Origin: Lactarius indigo
Lineage: Eukaryota > Basidiomycota > Agaricomycetes > Russulales > Russulaceae
Assembly (NCBI GenBank): GCA_025766275.1
Contig: JAFKAC010000001.1
Span: forward strand, 434,001 to 498,000
Length of the DNA stretch: 64,000 nt
Direction: 5' to 3'
Shown: one piece after another, positions 41,042-51,016 of the stretch
How positions within the stretch are numbered: position 1 is the first letter of the stretch
Layout of the letters: the number at the start of each line of letters is the position of its first letter
Notes under the pieces: generated by a model
Told to the model about the DNA's origin: nothing
Seen by the model: the letters and a program-made list of their open reading frames with translations, nothing else
The model's database searches: none
Made by a program: the position numbers and the translations under genes

Positions 41042-42584
41042 TGTAGCGGTATGACTTATCGCGTACAACTAGACCAAGGTGAGGTAAGCGAACTGAACCA
41101 GTAGCACACCCAAGCCTAATGCAGAGACAAGTCACGCGCCGAACGTACAGTCACAACGGAGGATATGCACACTTGAGGTCTTTATACAAGACCAAAGGCA
41201 AGGTGATCACGCTGTGGCACGCTGAGTGGAGAACCAAGAGGACAAGTTAACATTGGTGAGGAGTAAGGGAAGTACAAAGGATACGCACCTGAGTGGAGAA
41301 CTGTTACGCTTGTACGGGCATAGTGTCCGACTTGGACGGAACTGCGGGAACACAATGCCCCAACTTGTCAGCCAACTTACGGGGGAGGCAAATACAGCCA
41401 AGACGTCCCCTAATTGACAAAGGTACTAGCAGCCTTCTATCAGACAGAAGTGCTGAGAGGCAGAGGATGTTAGATGAGAGGAAGGGGAAATGAGCAGACA
41501 GCCCAAAGGAGAGGTGGCAGACAGCCAACCACAGCTCAAAAGATAGAGAGAAGACGGCAACCAGCCAGTACAATTCCTAAGAATCTCAAGCTAGGGAATC
41601 GGGGATACAAGCTACCCTACTTATACCCTAGCCGTCGTAGAGTTCAAACTCAGAAACCCTAATACAACGATCCTAGGGTGAGTAATCGTACAGTAAGAGT
41701 GTCATCAGGAATGTGTAATCATCAGTAAGCATACAGTCAGTCAACCAATCAGAACGGATCATCAGTCATCCTTATCGTAACAGTGTAATCGTCTATGAGT
41801 CATCCACAGTCAGTATCAGTCATCAGGTACCAAACATCAGTCAGCCAGGCACAAGCTCATCTGGACTCTTCTGGTGCATTCTAGCCAGGTCACGTGCCGG
41901 GGTCACGTGATGGGCGGTCTTGATGTTGCTTCTATCCGTGTCGGTGGAACCTGCAATTCTGCGCATCATCGCAGAAGGTCCAATGGACTCGCGGACCGGG
42001 GCACTTATCTCTTGGTTTATGGCTTATCTCAGCCTTTTCTTCATCGTCCTCCTCTTCTTCACGTGATTGTGTTCTTCATATTGCCGTTTGTCGAGGTCGA
42101 GGGGGCGAAACCGTAACAAGAACCAAGAGGACAAGTTGGTTCCACTCAGGACGCTACATGAGGGTTTATATATTATGCTGCGGCTGAGTTCGAATTACTA
42201 CGGAACCTTATTACTAAAGGTATGTGTAATAGTAATGAGTCAGGCGCTGACGCGTCGTATCTAATAATAGCGTTATCTATTGTGCTGACTGATGCACAGT
42301 CATTAACGCTGACAGATCAATGACGTGTCCTTATCTATGAGTCACAACCCTATGACAACATAGTCTAGAACTATCTAGAATGTTCCCTGCTTATCATCCA
42401 ATGAGAAACTACTTATACTAATGAGGAAAGTGACCTAAAGAGGTAACAACCAATAAGGAAGTTACTATCCCAGGGTCACGTGCTAGTGGGTGTACATGTT
42501 GGCACGACGTTGGAGTCTCGTATCTTCACCAAATAAATCCGTTAAAATACGGAAAAATACGGCAAAAATAGAGCGTCTGTGACA
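41042..42584. mobile_element. Solo LTR, family B, with a nested LTR
   Basis: Same ends as the family-B LTR at 39272, flanked by CTCAT (41037-41041 and 42585-42589). Its length is inflated by the 817-bp LTR nested at 41302-42118. Confidence 0.9.
41302..42118. mobile_element. Nested solo LTR, family D
   Basis: 817 bp, TGTTACGCTTG ... GAAACCGTAACA, flanked by AGAAC (41297-41301 and 42119-42123). The empty site is visible in the family-B copy at 39272-40029. Confidence 0.9.
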
Positions 42585-42589
42585 CTCAT

Positions 42590-43947
42590 TGTCATGAACT
42601 TCCCTGTCACTTTTTCCTTCTCTGTCCTTATCTGATTCATTCCCTTTCTTGATAAGTTACCTTCTTCCTTCTCTGTCCTTATCTGATGTTACGATTTTCT
42701 TGGACTCGTCTCTTTCCTTACCATTATTCCCTTCCCGCACTATACGAGCCCTGTACGATTACGCGGACTTTACAATTACCCGGTTTCTATCACGCGCCTT
42801 GCTTATCGACGTTCTCCTTTGATAAAGCTTGACATGTGCCAGTTTCCGACTCGTTCTCTCTCACGCGCGACCCCGCGTGATTCTCCTTTATTCTCGATAT
42901 ATTCCTGCCTTGTTCCTCTTATGTTCATCCCTTTCTTCCTCGGTTTGGCGATGGCGCCATCTATTTGTGATGGCCATACAGTACGATTGCTATTTAAACC
43001 TAGTCATACCTAGCGTGTACGGTAGACTAGACTTCTTGTGTAATACTACACTCGTCTACGCGAAGTCTCCTTGACCCCCGTCTCTGCTAGGCCTTCGAGT
43101 CTTAGCCTCCCTCTACAGTCCAAGTGACATACGTCCTTGTGACTCTTGTGCACCATTCTTACTGAAGTCGAGCCTTTGAGCTTTGACTACCGAGCGATTG
43201 ACTGACTTAGTACAGGTCGTACTTAACGCCCCTGTAGTGGCGTTACATCTGATTCATTCCCTTTCTTGATAAGTTACCTTCTTAAACCTATGCTTCTCTG
43301 TTATCTGATTGTTCTAGCACCTTCTGTGCTATTCTTGTCCACCCTTCTTCTGCCTTGCTGGCATGACACCATCTTACACGATATTGACACCATCCTGCCA
43401 GCACATTAGTCTATCTATAGCAACCAGTAGCATTATGCGCTCAGGCACAATCCTGTACTATATAAGGAACCCTGTAGTGCGCCTTAGCTCCTTAGCTTTG
43501 GCTTAATCAACTATCTGCGTTGTATCTCCATTGACTCCTTGAGTGCCTCAGTCCCTTCAGCACTCAAGCCCTTGATCCAGAACCCCTGACCCTTGACCCT
43601 CATCCTCTTTGGGTCATTCCCCTCTCAGCCTCTGTGCAGGCTTCCCCTTGACTTCGCTCTTACCCTCTTTCTGTCTTACTGGTCAGCCCAGTGACACGTG
43701 ACCTTTGGACTTAGGCCTCTGCGCTCGTCCATTGCTAAAGACTCAGTCACCTTAGCACAAGGGGCTGTTACAGAAGGACTTTCCCACCTTAGCACAGGGG
43801 GATTGCCACAGACCCAGCTACCTTAGCATAGGAGCTGTTACAGAAGACCTTAGGAGTTGCTGCACACAGTGCCGATCCAACTTGGCTGTCGACTGCCACG
43901 TGACAGGAAGCCATTACAGAAGACCACACCCCTGCAGAGGCGTGACA
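42590..43947. mobile_element. Solo LTR, family C, with a nested Gypsy-B LTR
   Basis: TGTCATGAACTTCC ... GAGGCGTGACA, flanked by CTCAT (42585-42589 and 43948-43952). The left CTCAT is also the right duplication of the family-B LTR. The ends match the solo LTR at 47541-47961. It has an internal TATATAAG box near 43460 and is enlarged by the insertion at 42687-43247. Confidence 0.85.
42687..43247 (+). mobile_element. Nested solo Gypsy-B LTR
   Basis: 561 bp, TGTTACGATTTTC ... GTGGCGTTACA, flanked by TCTGA (42682-42686 and 43248-43252), inside the family-C LTR. Confidence 0.92.
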
Positions 43948-45175
43948 CTCATCATCATCCACCCATGGCTGACATATGTTGCAAGCTCCATCCTGTGCTA
44001 CTATTCAGCAACAGCTCATTAAGGAGGAGAGTGGAGACCATTCCGTCCATGGTGAGACATCTTGGATTTCATGTGGCCTTAAGATACAGGAGTTGCAGTA
44101 TGTCCACAATCTTCCTTTCTAGTCCACTAAATAATGATATATCCAGACTTGCAATCCGCTATCAGCTCCAGACTCAGGGATCCAAGCTCACTATGGAAGA
44201 TGCACAAATTCTTGAGAACAAACACAATCACATACAGAAGCTTATTGATATTTTTGAGCACCAAGCAGATGCATTCCTTCCCCATCATCGGGCAACAGAT
44301 GATGCTCCCGTTTGGTCTCTGGGAGACTATGCTGAATATGATAATGTGGATGATATAGATGACTCTGGCAATCCTGGCCTCACCTCATCTGGTTGATATC
44401 ATAGACCTCAGACCTCCGACGACTCTGGAATAGAAAGCCTCAATGCTGAGGACATTCCCCTCCTTCTCCCATCATCACTTGGATGGGAGTGGTGCGCAAG
44501 CCATGGTATTAAGTCACTTGCAATTAAAGAGGCAAAGCTACGCTATGCTCAGGCAAGTGATTCCATCCACAGGATTTGCCTTGCTTTAGGGTTCAAGTCA
44601 GCACTCTTCCGAACACAAGTGCGAGATGCCTGGACACAAAGGACGAAGACCCGCGCATGGACCGCTGTTCACAGTGTCGATAGCACAGTTCATGAGCATG
44701 CCCAAAACTATGGCATGGCATGGGATGCATATCTCAAAGTTCAGGAAGGATCCGGAATGTTTCCGGAATTGCCACCACTCCACCTCACAGATCTCCATGT
44801 CAGCACAGCCATTCTTGGGGCAGCACAGGTCGGACAACGCAATAAACAGCTTCCATGGATATGGAGCTAAGTCAACTGCACAATGGAAAGTATCACAAAT
44901 ACTTACAGATTGAACAGTCAACCGAGTCCATTGGCTTTGGGCAAAAGCTCAGCTTGAGCGATGGAAAGAAGAGCAGCATAGTATTCATAACGAGGCCATC
45001 TGAATTCCAGCTTACTTTCATTCCAAGGCAGAGTGTTGGAAGGCCTGGATGGATATGGCATCACATGCACAGCTTCCTGGGCATGGAGCATATGCATCTC
45101 GTCAAGCACATGCATAGGAGGAGCTATCTAGGAGTTCTATCAAGGCACTCATACCAATCACATCTACCTCATTAA

Positions 45176-45404
45176 AATAAGTATTGATCATGTAAGGATA
45201 TATTCTAGTTCCTATCAACTCATAACTTGTAGATCAATAATATCACTCTGCCTCTATATTTCTTGAATGAAAGTTGCCAATTGTCATTTTATGCGAAACT
45301 CATACTTCTGTATAAGATGGACGTTTATTCTTCCGTCAGCAATGGAAGGCTACCCTTCTATATGAAACAGACTAAGATTCCACATGTCAAGAGATCTTGT
45401 GCAT
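45176..45404. other. 3' flank of the KDZ remnant
   Basis: AT-richer sequence between the end of KDZ homology and the 24-bp minisatellite. No gene is supported. Confidence 0.4.
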
Positions 45405-46180
45405 CCAGGTTAACAGAATGTGTACTTTCTGTGTTAATGGAATCAGCGGCTTCCGTGTTAACGGAATCAGTTGTTTCCATGTTAATGGAATCAGTTGTTT
45501 CCATGTTAACAGAATCAGTTCCTTCTGTGTTAATGGAATATGTGCCCTCCATATTAACGGAATCAATTCCCTCCGTGTTAACGGAATAAATTTCTTCCGT
45601 TAACACGGAACTAGTGCCTTCCGTGTTAGTGGAATCTGTTGCTTCCATGTTAACGGAATCAGTGCCTTCTGTGTTAATGGAAAATGTTGCTTCCATGTCA
45701 ACGAAATCATTGGCTTCCGTGTCAACGGAATCATTGGCTTCCGTGTCAATGGAATCATTGGCTTCCATGTCAACGGAATCATTGGCTTCTGTGTCAACGG
45801 AATCATTTGATTCCATGTTAACGGAATATGTGGCTTCTGTGTTAATGGAGTCTGTAGCTTCCGTATTAATGGAATCTGTTGCTTCCGTTTTCACGGACTC
45901 TGTAACTTCCAGATTCACTGACTATGTAGATTCCGGTTTAATGGACTCTGTAGCTTCCAGTTCAACGGAATATGTGGCTTCCATTTTCAAGGAATTGTTA
46001 ACTTCCACGAAAATGGATGCTGCAGCTTCTGCTAAAACGGATTCTGCAGCTTCCATGAACACAAATGCTGCAGCTTCCATGAAAACGGATGCTGTAGCTT
46101 CCATCTTCACGGAAGCTCATTCTTCCGTCTTTATGGAAACATATTCTTCCATCTTCATGGAAACTAATTCTTCCATATGA
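45405..46180. repeat. 24-bp minisatellite with near-palindromic units
   Basis: About 32 tandem units with a 24-bp period and a consensus near TTCCGTGTTAACGGAATCAG plus four bases. Each unit holds the near-palindrome TTCCGTGTTAACGGAA. The period is a multiple of three, so long frames stay open on both strands. The plus strand (45614-46180) encodes an 8-residue repeat like SVSTESLA, and the minus strand (45918-45358) encodes one like DSVDTEAN. Neither has a signal peptide or domain. It could be a minisatellite only, or a relic of a repetitive protein gene. Confidence 0.85.
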
Positions 46181-46490
46181 GATGTAAGCTTATTCTGCCA
46201 TTTAATTGGGAAGGCCTTGCTTCTGTAGGTGACAGGAGCTTATACTTCTATGTTTCCTGCAGTGGAAATGTCTGATTCCGATAAACCCATAGAATATTAT
46301 TTATCAATGTGAGATGCTGTACAGGAAATCCCTGAACCGACGTCGGGTGGCCCATGAATTCCGGAAAAATCTAGTGCATCGGCCGACATCGGTTGGCCCA
46401 TGAGTCATGAGGGAATCTGCCCGTTGGGTGGCCCATCAACCATGAAATTCATGGCAGAACATTGGCTGCAAACAAGCACGACAGCACGCC
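46181..46490. repeat. Short degenerate repeats with TGGCCCAT and TCGGCC words
   Basis: Three loose units around 46335-46440, each with GGTGGCCCAT or GGTTGGCCCAT, spaced about 38-46 bp. They resemble the 44-bp family but are too diverged to assign with certainty. The flanking sequence shows no gene. Confidence 0.45.
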
Positions 46491-48617
46491 TTCTCCTGTA
46501 TGTTCAGGGCACAGAAGTCATGGGTCAAACACAAAGATATGCCCAAGTTCAAAGAAGGGGACCTTGTGTGGCTTGAAGGACACCACCTATGAACGCATCA
46601 GCCAACTGCAAAGCTAGCTGCAAAACGACATGGACCATTTAAGGTCATCCAGGTGATGTCCCCTGTCAATTATCGCCTCGAACTTCCCACGCAGTGGAGC
46701 ATCCATGATGTCTTCCACATAGATCTTCTCACACCTTATCACGAGACACCCACGCATGGACCAAACTACCAGCGCCCACCACCGGATTTGGTAGATAATG
46801 AAGAAGAATATGAGGTCGAGAAGATTCTAGACTCGCAGCGATTCGGCAGAAGACGTTGGCTCCAGTACTTTGTCAAATGGAAGGGCTATCTGGACTCAGA
46901 CAATCAGTGGGTCGATAAGGATGACGTCTTTGCCGACCAAGCCGTTTGGGACTTCAAAACTTCAAACCCCGATCAAGAAGTACATATAAGGACCGCGCAA
47001 TGTCGTGCTAAGTCTCCATCCCCCACTCCTAACTTCCATCTTCTCATGACTACTCCCACTGCCAATGCCTCCACACCGAACCCCACGCTTGTCGAACACC
47101 TTGCCAGGGGTGCAGTGGCCCGTAATGCGCTACACACCTTCAGAGCTCCTAAAGATGTCCCCGACGAAGAGGGGCTTATCACCCAGCAAGAGTGGGACGC
47201 TATCCAGAGACGCTTCCCCTTACCTACCGGAGGGGTCCTCACCGACGACACCACCCCCACTTACAATCTCGTCGACCCCAATACCGGTTGGCAATTCAAC
47301 ACCGCCCCCATCACTGCTGAAGAACTCGCCACCCTTCAAGTGGCTCTCCCGAGCGCTGACAAGTGCGCAATCACTCCGAGCATGGGAGATGCAGTGGAAG
47401 GAGATGGCGCGCAAGTGGCAGGAGGAACAGCTACACCTGGCAGAGATGCAGAGGAAGGTGAGGAAGGCGAGGCAGAAGTACTGGAGAACGATAACGCTAT
47501 CTATGACGATAGCTATCAATACCCAGCGAGACACTCTTTCTGTCATGAACACCCCATATTTCTTCTCTTCTTTTCCATTCTTTCCTTCGCTTCTTTGTCT
47601 TGCTGGCATCCGCCTTGCTGGCATCTGCTTTGCTGGCATCCGCTTTGCTGGCAGTTGCCTCACTGGCATCTCTGGACGCTAGCTATATAAACCCTGTAGT
47701 ACACCCTGTATATCCTTAGCTTTGGCTTCGTCAATCTACTGTCTTGTCCCTCAGTACAATCCTCTCTTCTCTATCACAGCCCTCTGCTCTATAGCCTAGC
47801 TCTTGTGCTTGAACAAGAGAACCTTTGTCACTGTCCAGTCGACAGCGGCAATTGTATCAGAACTTAGGAGCCCATCCACTCAGTGGGGGTCCAACTCTGA
47901 GTCCTTTGCCTCAGGCAGGATCAGTTACAGAACGAACGCACACCCCGGCAGTGGCGTGACACTTTCCTCAGAACACGAAGCCACACTGACGATCCCGATG
48001 CCACCCCTTATATCGTCTACACCAACGGAGACCCCATGTACAGGGGAGACATCTGAGTCTTCCAAGTGGTGCCCCATGAGCCCAGATCTCCCAAAGACGA
48101 TCCCGCCTCCCTTATGGCACCAGAAGGGTTCCGGCGCAATAGGGGACCCAATTCAATTCCCTTCAAGGTCACACTCCCTGGAGGACGAGTTGTGAACGCT
48201 GACCATGTGCAAGTGGTCATGTGTGGCAACCCATTTGTACTAGGGTTGGTGAGTGGCTCGCCATACGTCTATGGCCAACCTTTATATGCCAAACCGCACC
48301 GCCCCCACAACGACCGAGCCTTCATCGCCCATGAAGACCTCATCATGATCAAAGAAGGGAACACCACCGACCGCGCCCTTGAAAAGATAGGGGATGAATC
48401 CCTCACTGCCAAGATTCACTGCTATCGGGCAGCCGTGTTTCATGAGGATCGGCTGTTGGCACGCATGCAAGAGATCAGACTTCAGCTGGCTAACGTCACA
48501 CAAGATAAGCTCAACTCCATTTATAGGATGGAAAGGGCTAATACGTTTTGGCGAATTGAGGAGGTACAGAAGGACTGGCCTTTGTCAGCTTTCATGCAAG
48601 GTGGGCCTCGCATCTGA
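46491..48617 (+). pseudogene. pol: Gypsy-A-like Pol fragment: integrase end, chromodomain, C-terminal extension
   Basis: Truncated on the left within the integrase C-terminus (KSWVKHKDMPKF, LAAKRHGPFKVIQV), followed by a chromodomain (EYEVEKILDSQRFGRRRW ... FVKWKGYLDSDNQWV). The extension has NPFVLGLVSGSPYVYGQPLY, RAFIAHEDL and a coiled-coil end. A stop TGA at 46590-46592 replaces the Arg codon CGA of the intact element, and another TGA at 48054-48056 falls where the intact copy has Arg. A family-C solo LTR interrupts it at 47541-47961. The piece is therefore dead but still clearly collinear with the last 530 residues of the intact Gypsy-A Pol. Confidence 0.88.
47541..47961. mobile_element. 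Solo LTR, family C, inside the gypsy fragment
   Basis: 421 bp, TGTCATGAACACC ... GTGGCGTGACA, flanked by CTTTC (47536-47540 and 47962-47966), with a CTATATAAACC TATA box near 47682. It contains short tandem units reading TTGCTGGCATC. It splits the gypsy C-terminal extension. Confidence 0.92.
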
Positions 48618-48628
48618 AAAGGGGGTGA

Positions 48629-49114
48629 TGTTATGGACTCTGATTTACAACTGGTTATGACTACAGACCGACTCAGTATTAGTCATGGACACTTACATCG
48701 TATCAGTCAGCATAGCAGTACACATGTGATTGTGGCTCGTGTATGACTCATTCCTAGGATAGCTGTACTAGGGTTCGAGCTAGTTATGCTATTGGTCTCC
48801 TATTGTTCCAGCGGCGCTTTAAAGCCCGTGTGTATCTGTATAAGTAGTTGCTCCGGAAGACCAAGAGTCCCCATCTTGGTCTTCTTCAAATCCACCATTT
48901 GACTCGTCTCCTGCTTGCCTTAGTCTCGGACTAAGAATACTTCCACTACTATCCACCAAAGGATAGTACTTCTTCATCTTTGCTGCAGCGTGTGCTCGTA
49001 CGCCCCTGTTCAGCTTGCGTTGGGTTGATACGAAGTCCCCATTTGCCTAGTCTCCACTAAGTTGACTATGCCTACTTTGAGTCCAAGTCGGACTAATGCC
49101 GGTGGAGCGTAACA
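48629..49114 (+). repeat. Gypsy-A-related 3' LTR (older copy)
   Basis: 486 bp, TGTTATGGACTC ... GGAGCGTAACA, preceded by TGAAAAGGGGGTGA. It keeps a TATAAGTA box and the AAGACCAAGA/TCTTGGTCTT stem (48857-48866 and 48874-48883) despite strong divergence elsewhere. The next base (49115) begins array copy 2. Confidence 0.88.
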
Positions 49115-51016
49115 ATCGGTGCTTTCCCTCATAACGTTTCATAAGCAACATTGAGTTGATTAGGGATGTCATCAAGGGGCAATGCTGGGCCCATTTGAGC
49201 CCACCAGCAGCATGTCTCACAAGCAATGCTGGGCCCATTTAAGCCTGTTGGCAGTGTATCTCACTAGTAATTTTGAGCCCATTCAAGGCAATCGGTAGTA
49301 ACACTCAGGAATAACACTGGGTCCATGGGGTACCATCAGCAGCACAAATCATTTGCAACACTTGGCCCATTCAAGGCAATTGGTAGTATCACTGATGAAC
49401 AACACTGGGCCCATTTGAGACCATCGGCAGCATTTAATAAGAGCAGTGCCAGGCCCATTCAAAGATTTCAGTAGTATCACTTGGGAAAACATCGGGGCCA
49501 TTTGAGACCATCGGTACCATACCTTGATTGATACTGGGCCCATTCAATGCAATTGGCAATTTCGCCAAGTATCAATGCTGGGCCCATTTGAGGCCATCGG
49601 CAGCATTTATTAAGAGCAACGCTGGGCCCATTCAAAGCAATCGGTAGTGTCACTTAGGAAAACACTGGGCCCATTTGAGACCATCGGTACCATATCTTAT
49701 GATTTTCACTGGGCCCATTCAATACAATCGTCAATTTCACCAAGGATCAATTCTGGGCCCATTTGAGGCCATCAGCAGCATTTATTAAGAGCAATGCTGG
49801 GCCCATTCAAGGAAATTGGGAATGTCACTCAGGAAATCACTGGGCCCATTTGAGACCATTGGTACCATATCTTATGATTTTCACTGGGCCCATTCAATAC
49901 AATCGTCAATTTCACCAAGGATCAATTCTGGGCCCATTTGAGGCCATTGGCAGCATTTATCGAGAGCAACGCTGGGCCCATTCAAAACAATTGGTGAAAT
50001 TGCCGAAGAACAACACTGGGCCCATTCAAAGCAATCGGTAGTATCACTTAGGAAAACACCAGGCCCATTTGAGACCATCGGCAGCATATCTTATGATTGA
50101 CGCTAGGCCCATTCAATACAATCATCAATTTCACCAAGGATCAATTCTGGGCCCATTTGAGGCCATCGGCAGCATTTATTAAGAGCAATGTTGGGCCCAT
50201 TCAAAGCAATCAGTAGTGTCACCTAGGAAAACACTGGGCCCATTTGAGACCATCAGTACCATATCTTATGATTTGCACTGGGCCCATTCAATGCAATCAG
50301 CAATTTCACCAAGGATCAATTCTGGGCCCATTCAAAGCAATCGGTGAAATCACCGAAGAACAACACTGGGCCCATTCAGGGAAATTGGTAGCATCACTTA
50401 GGAGAACACTGGGCCCATTTGAGACCATTGGCAGCATCTATCAAGAGCAACGCTGGGCCCATTCAAGGAAATTGGTAGTGTCACTTAGGAAAATACTGGG
50501 CCCATTTGGGACCATTGGCAGCATATCTTATGATTGGCACCAGGCCCATTCGATACAATTGTCAATTTCACCAAGGATCAATTCTGGGCCCATTTGAGCC
50601 CATCGGCAGCATGTCCTAGGAGCCATTATGGGCCCATTCAAGGCAATCGGTAGCATTTCAGGGGAATAATACTGGGCCCATTTGAGACCGTCAGCAGCGT
50701 GTCTCAGGGGCAGCACTGGGCCTATTCAAGGAATTCAGCAGTGTCACTTAGGAATAACATTGGGCCCATTTGAGACTATCGGCAGCACCTGCGAAGTGTT
50801 TTCTGTGTAGTGGGCCCATCTCTTAATCATGGTAAGGTATCTCCAGCTGATGTCACTGGCCCCATCCGAACAATTCAGCAGTTCTATTTAATAGGCCCAT
50901 TCGTGATTTACATCTGCCTTTACTATGTAGGCCCACGTGGGTTTCGCCGATGTATTAGGGTCATTTGCACATGGGGTTTTACAAATGTATCATTAATTAT
51001 TTGCGTCATTATGTGT
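49115..51016. repeat. 44-bp satellite-like array, copy 2
   Basis: 1902 bp collinear with 33252-35065, with a few units gained or lost. Nearly all substitutions I compared are CpG sites of copy 1 turned into CpA or TpG here. It starts at an LTR boundary and ends at the same satellite base as copy 1 (TATTTGCGTCATTATGTGT), after which a DUF6535 gene follows in place of the integrase. Confidence 0.9.

Larger units (their letters stand above)
38697..45175 (+). pseudogene. Second KDZ transposase copy, shredded by LTR insertions
   Basis: Pieces at 38697-39271, 40030-40430, 40999-41041 and 43948-45175 are collinear with the KDZ protein at 12154-15923. The first piece has VTGIGATACCHGFFVP, VVDFQKGE, then VALVMYDIMCQY and GIGLFHIHGHQDSC. 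The second has DGEIIETLWAPLNNISRS. The last has LPSSLGWEWCASHGIKSLA, LALGFKSALFRTQVRDAWTQ and GQRNKQLPWIWS. The CxC2 N-terminal half is missing, replaced on the left by the gypsy remnants. Unlike the first copy, this one retains Asp in the YDIMCQ motif. Removing the LTRs with one target duplication each rejoins the coding pieces, although additional stops suggest further decay. Confidence 0.85.

Noticed and set aside
45405..46180. Two overlapping ~187-codon frames on opposite strands as real genes
   Set aside because: A 24-bp period keeps all stop-free frames open. There is no start context, domain or flanking exon to support either as a gene.
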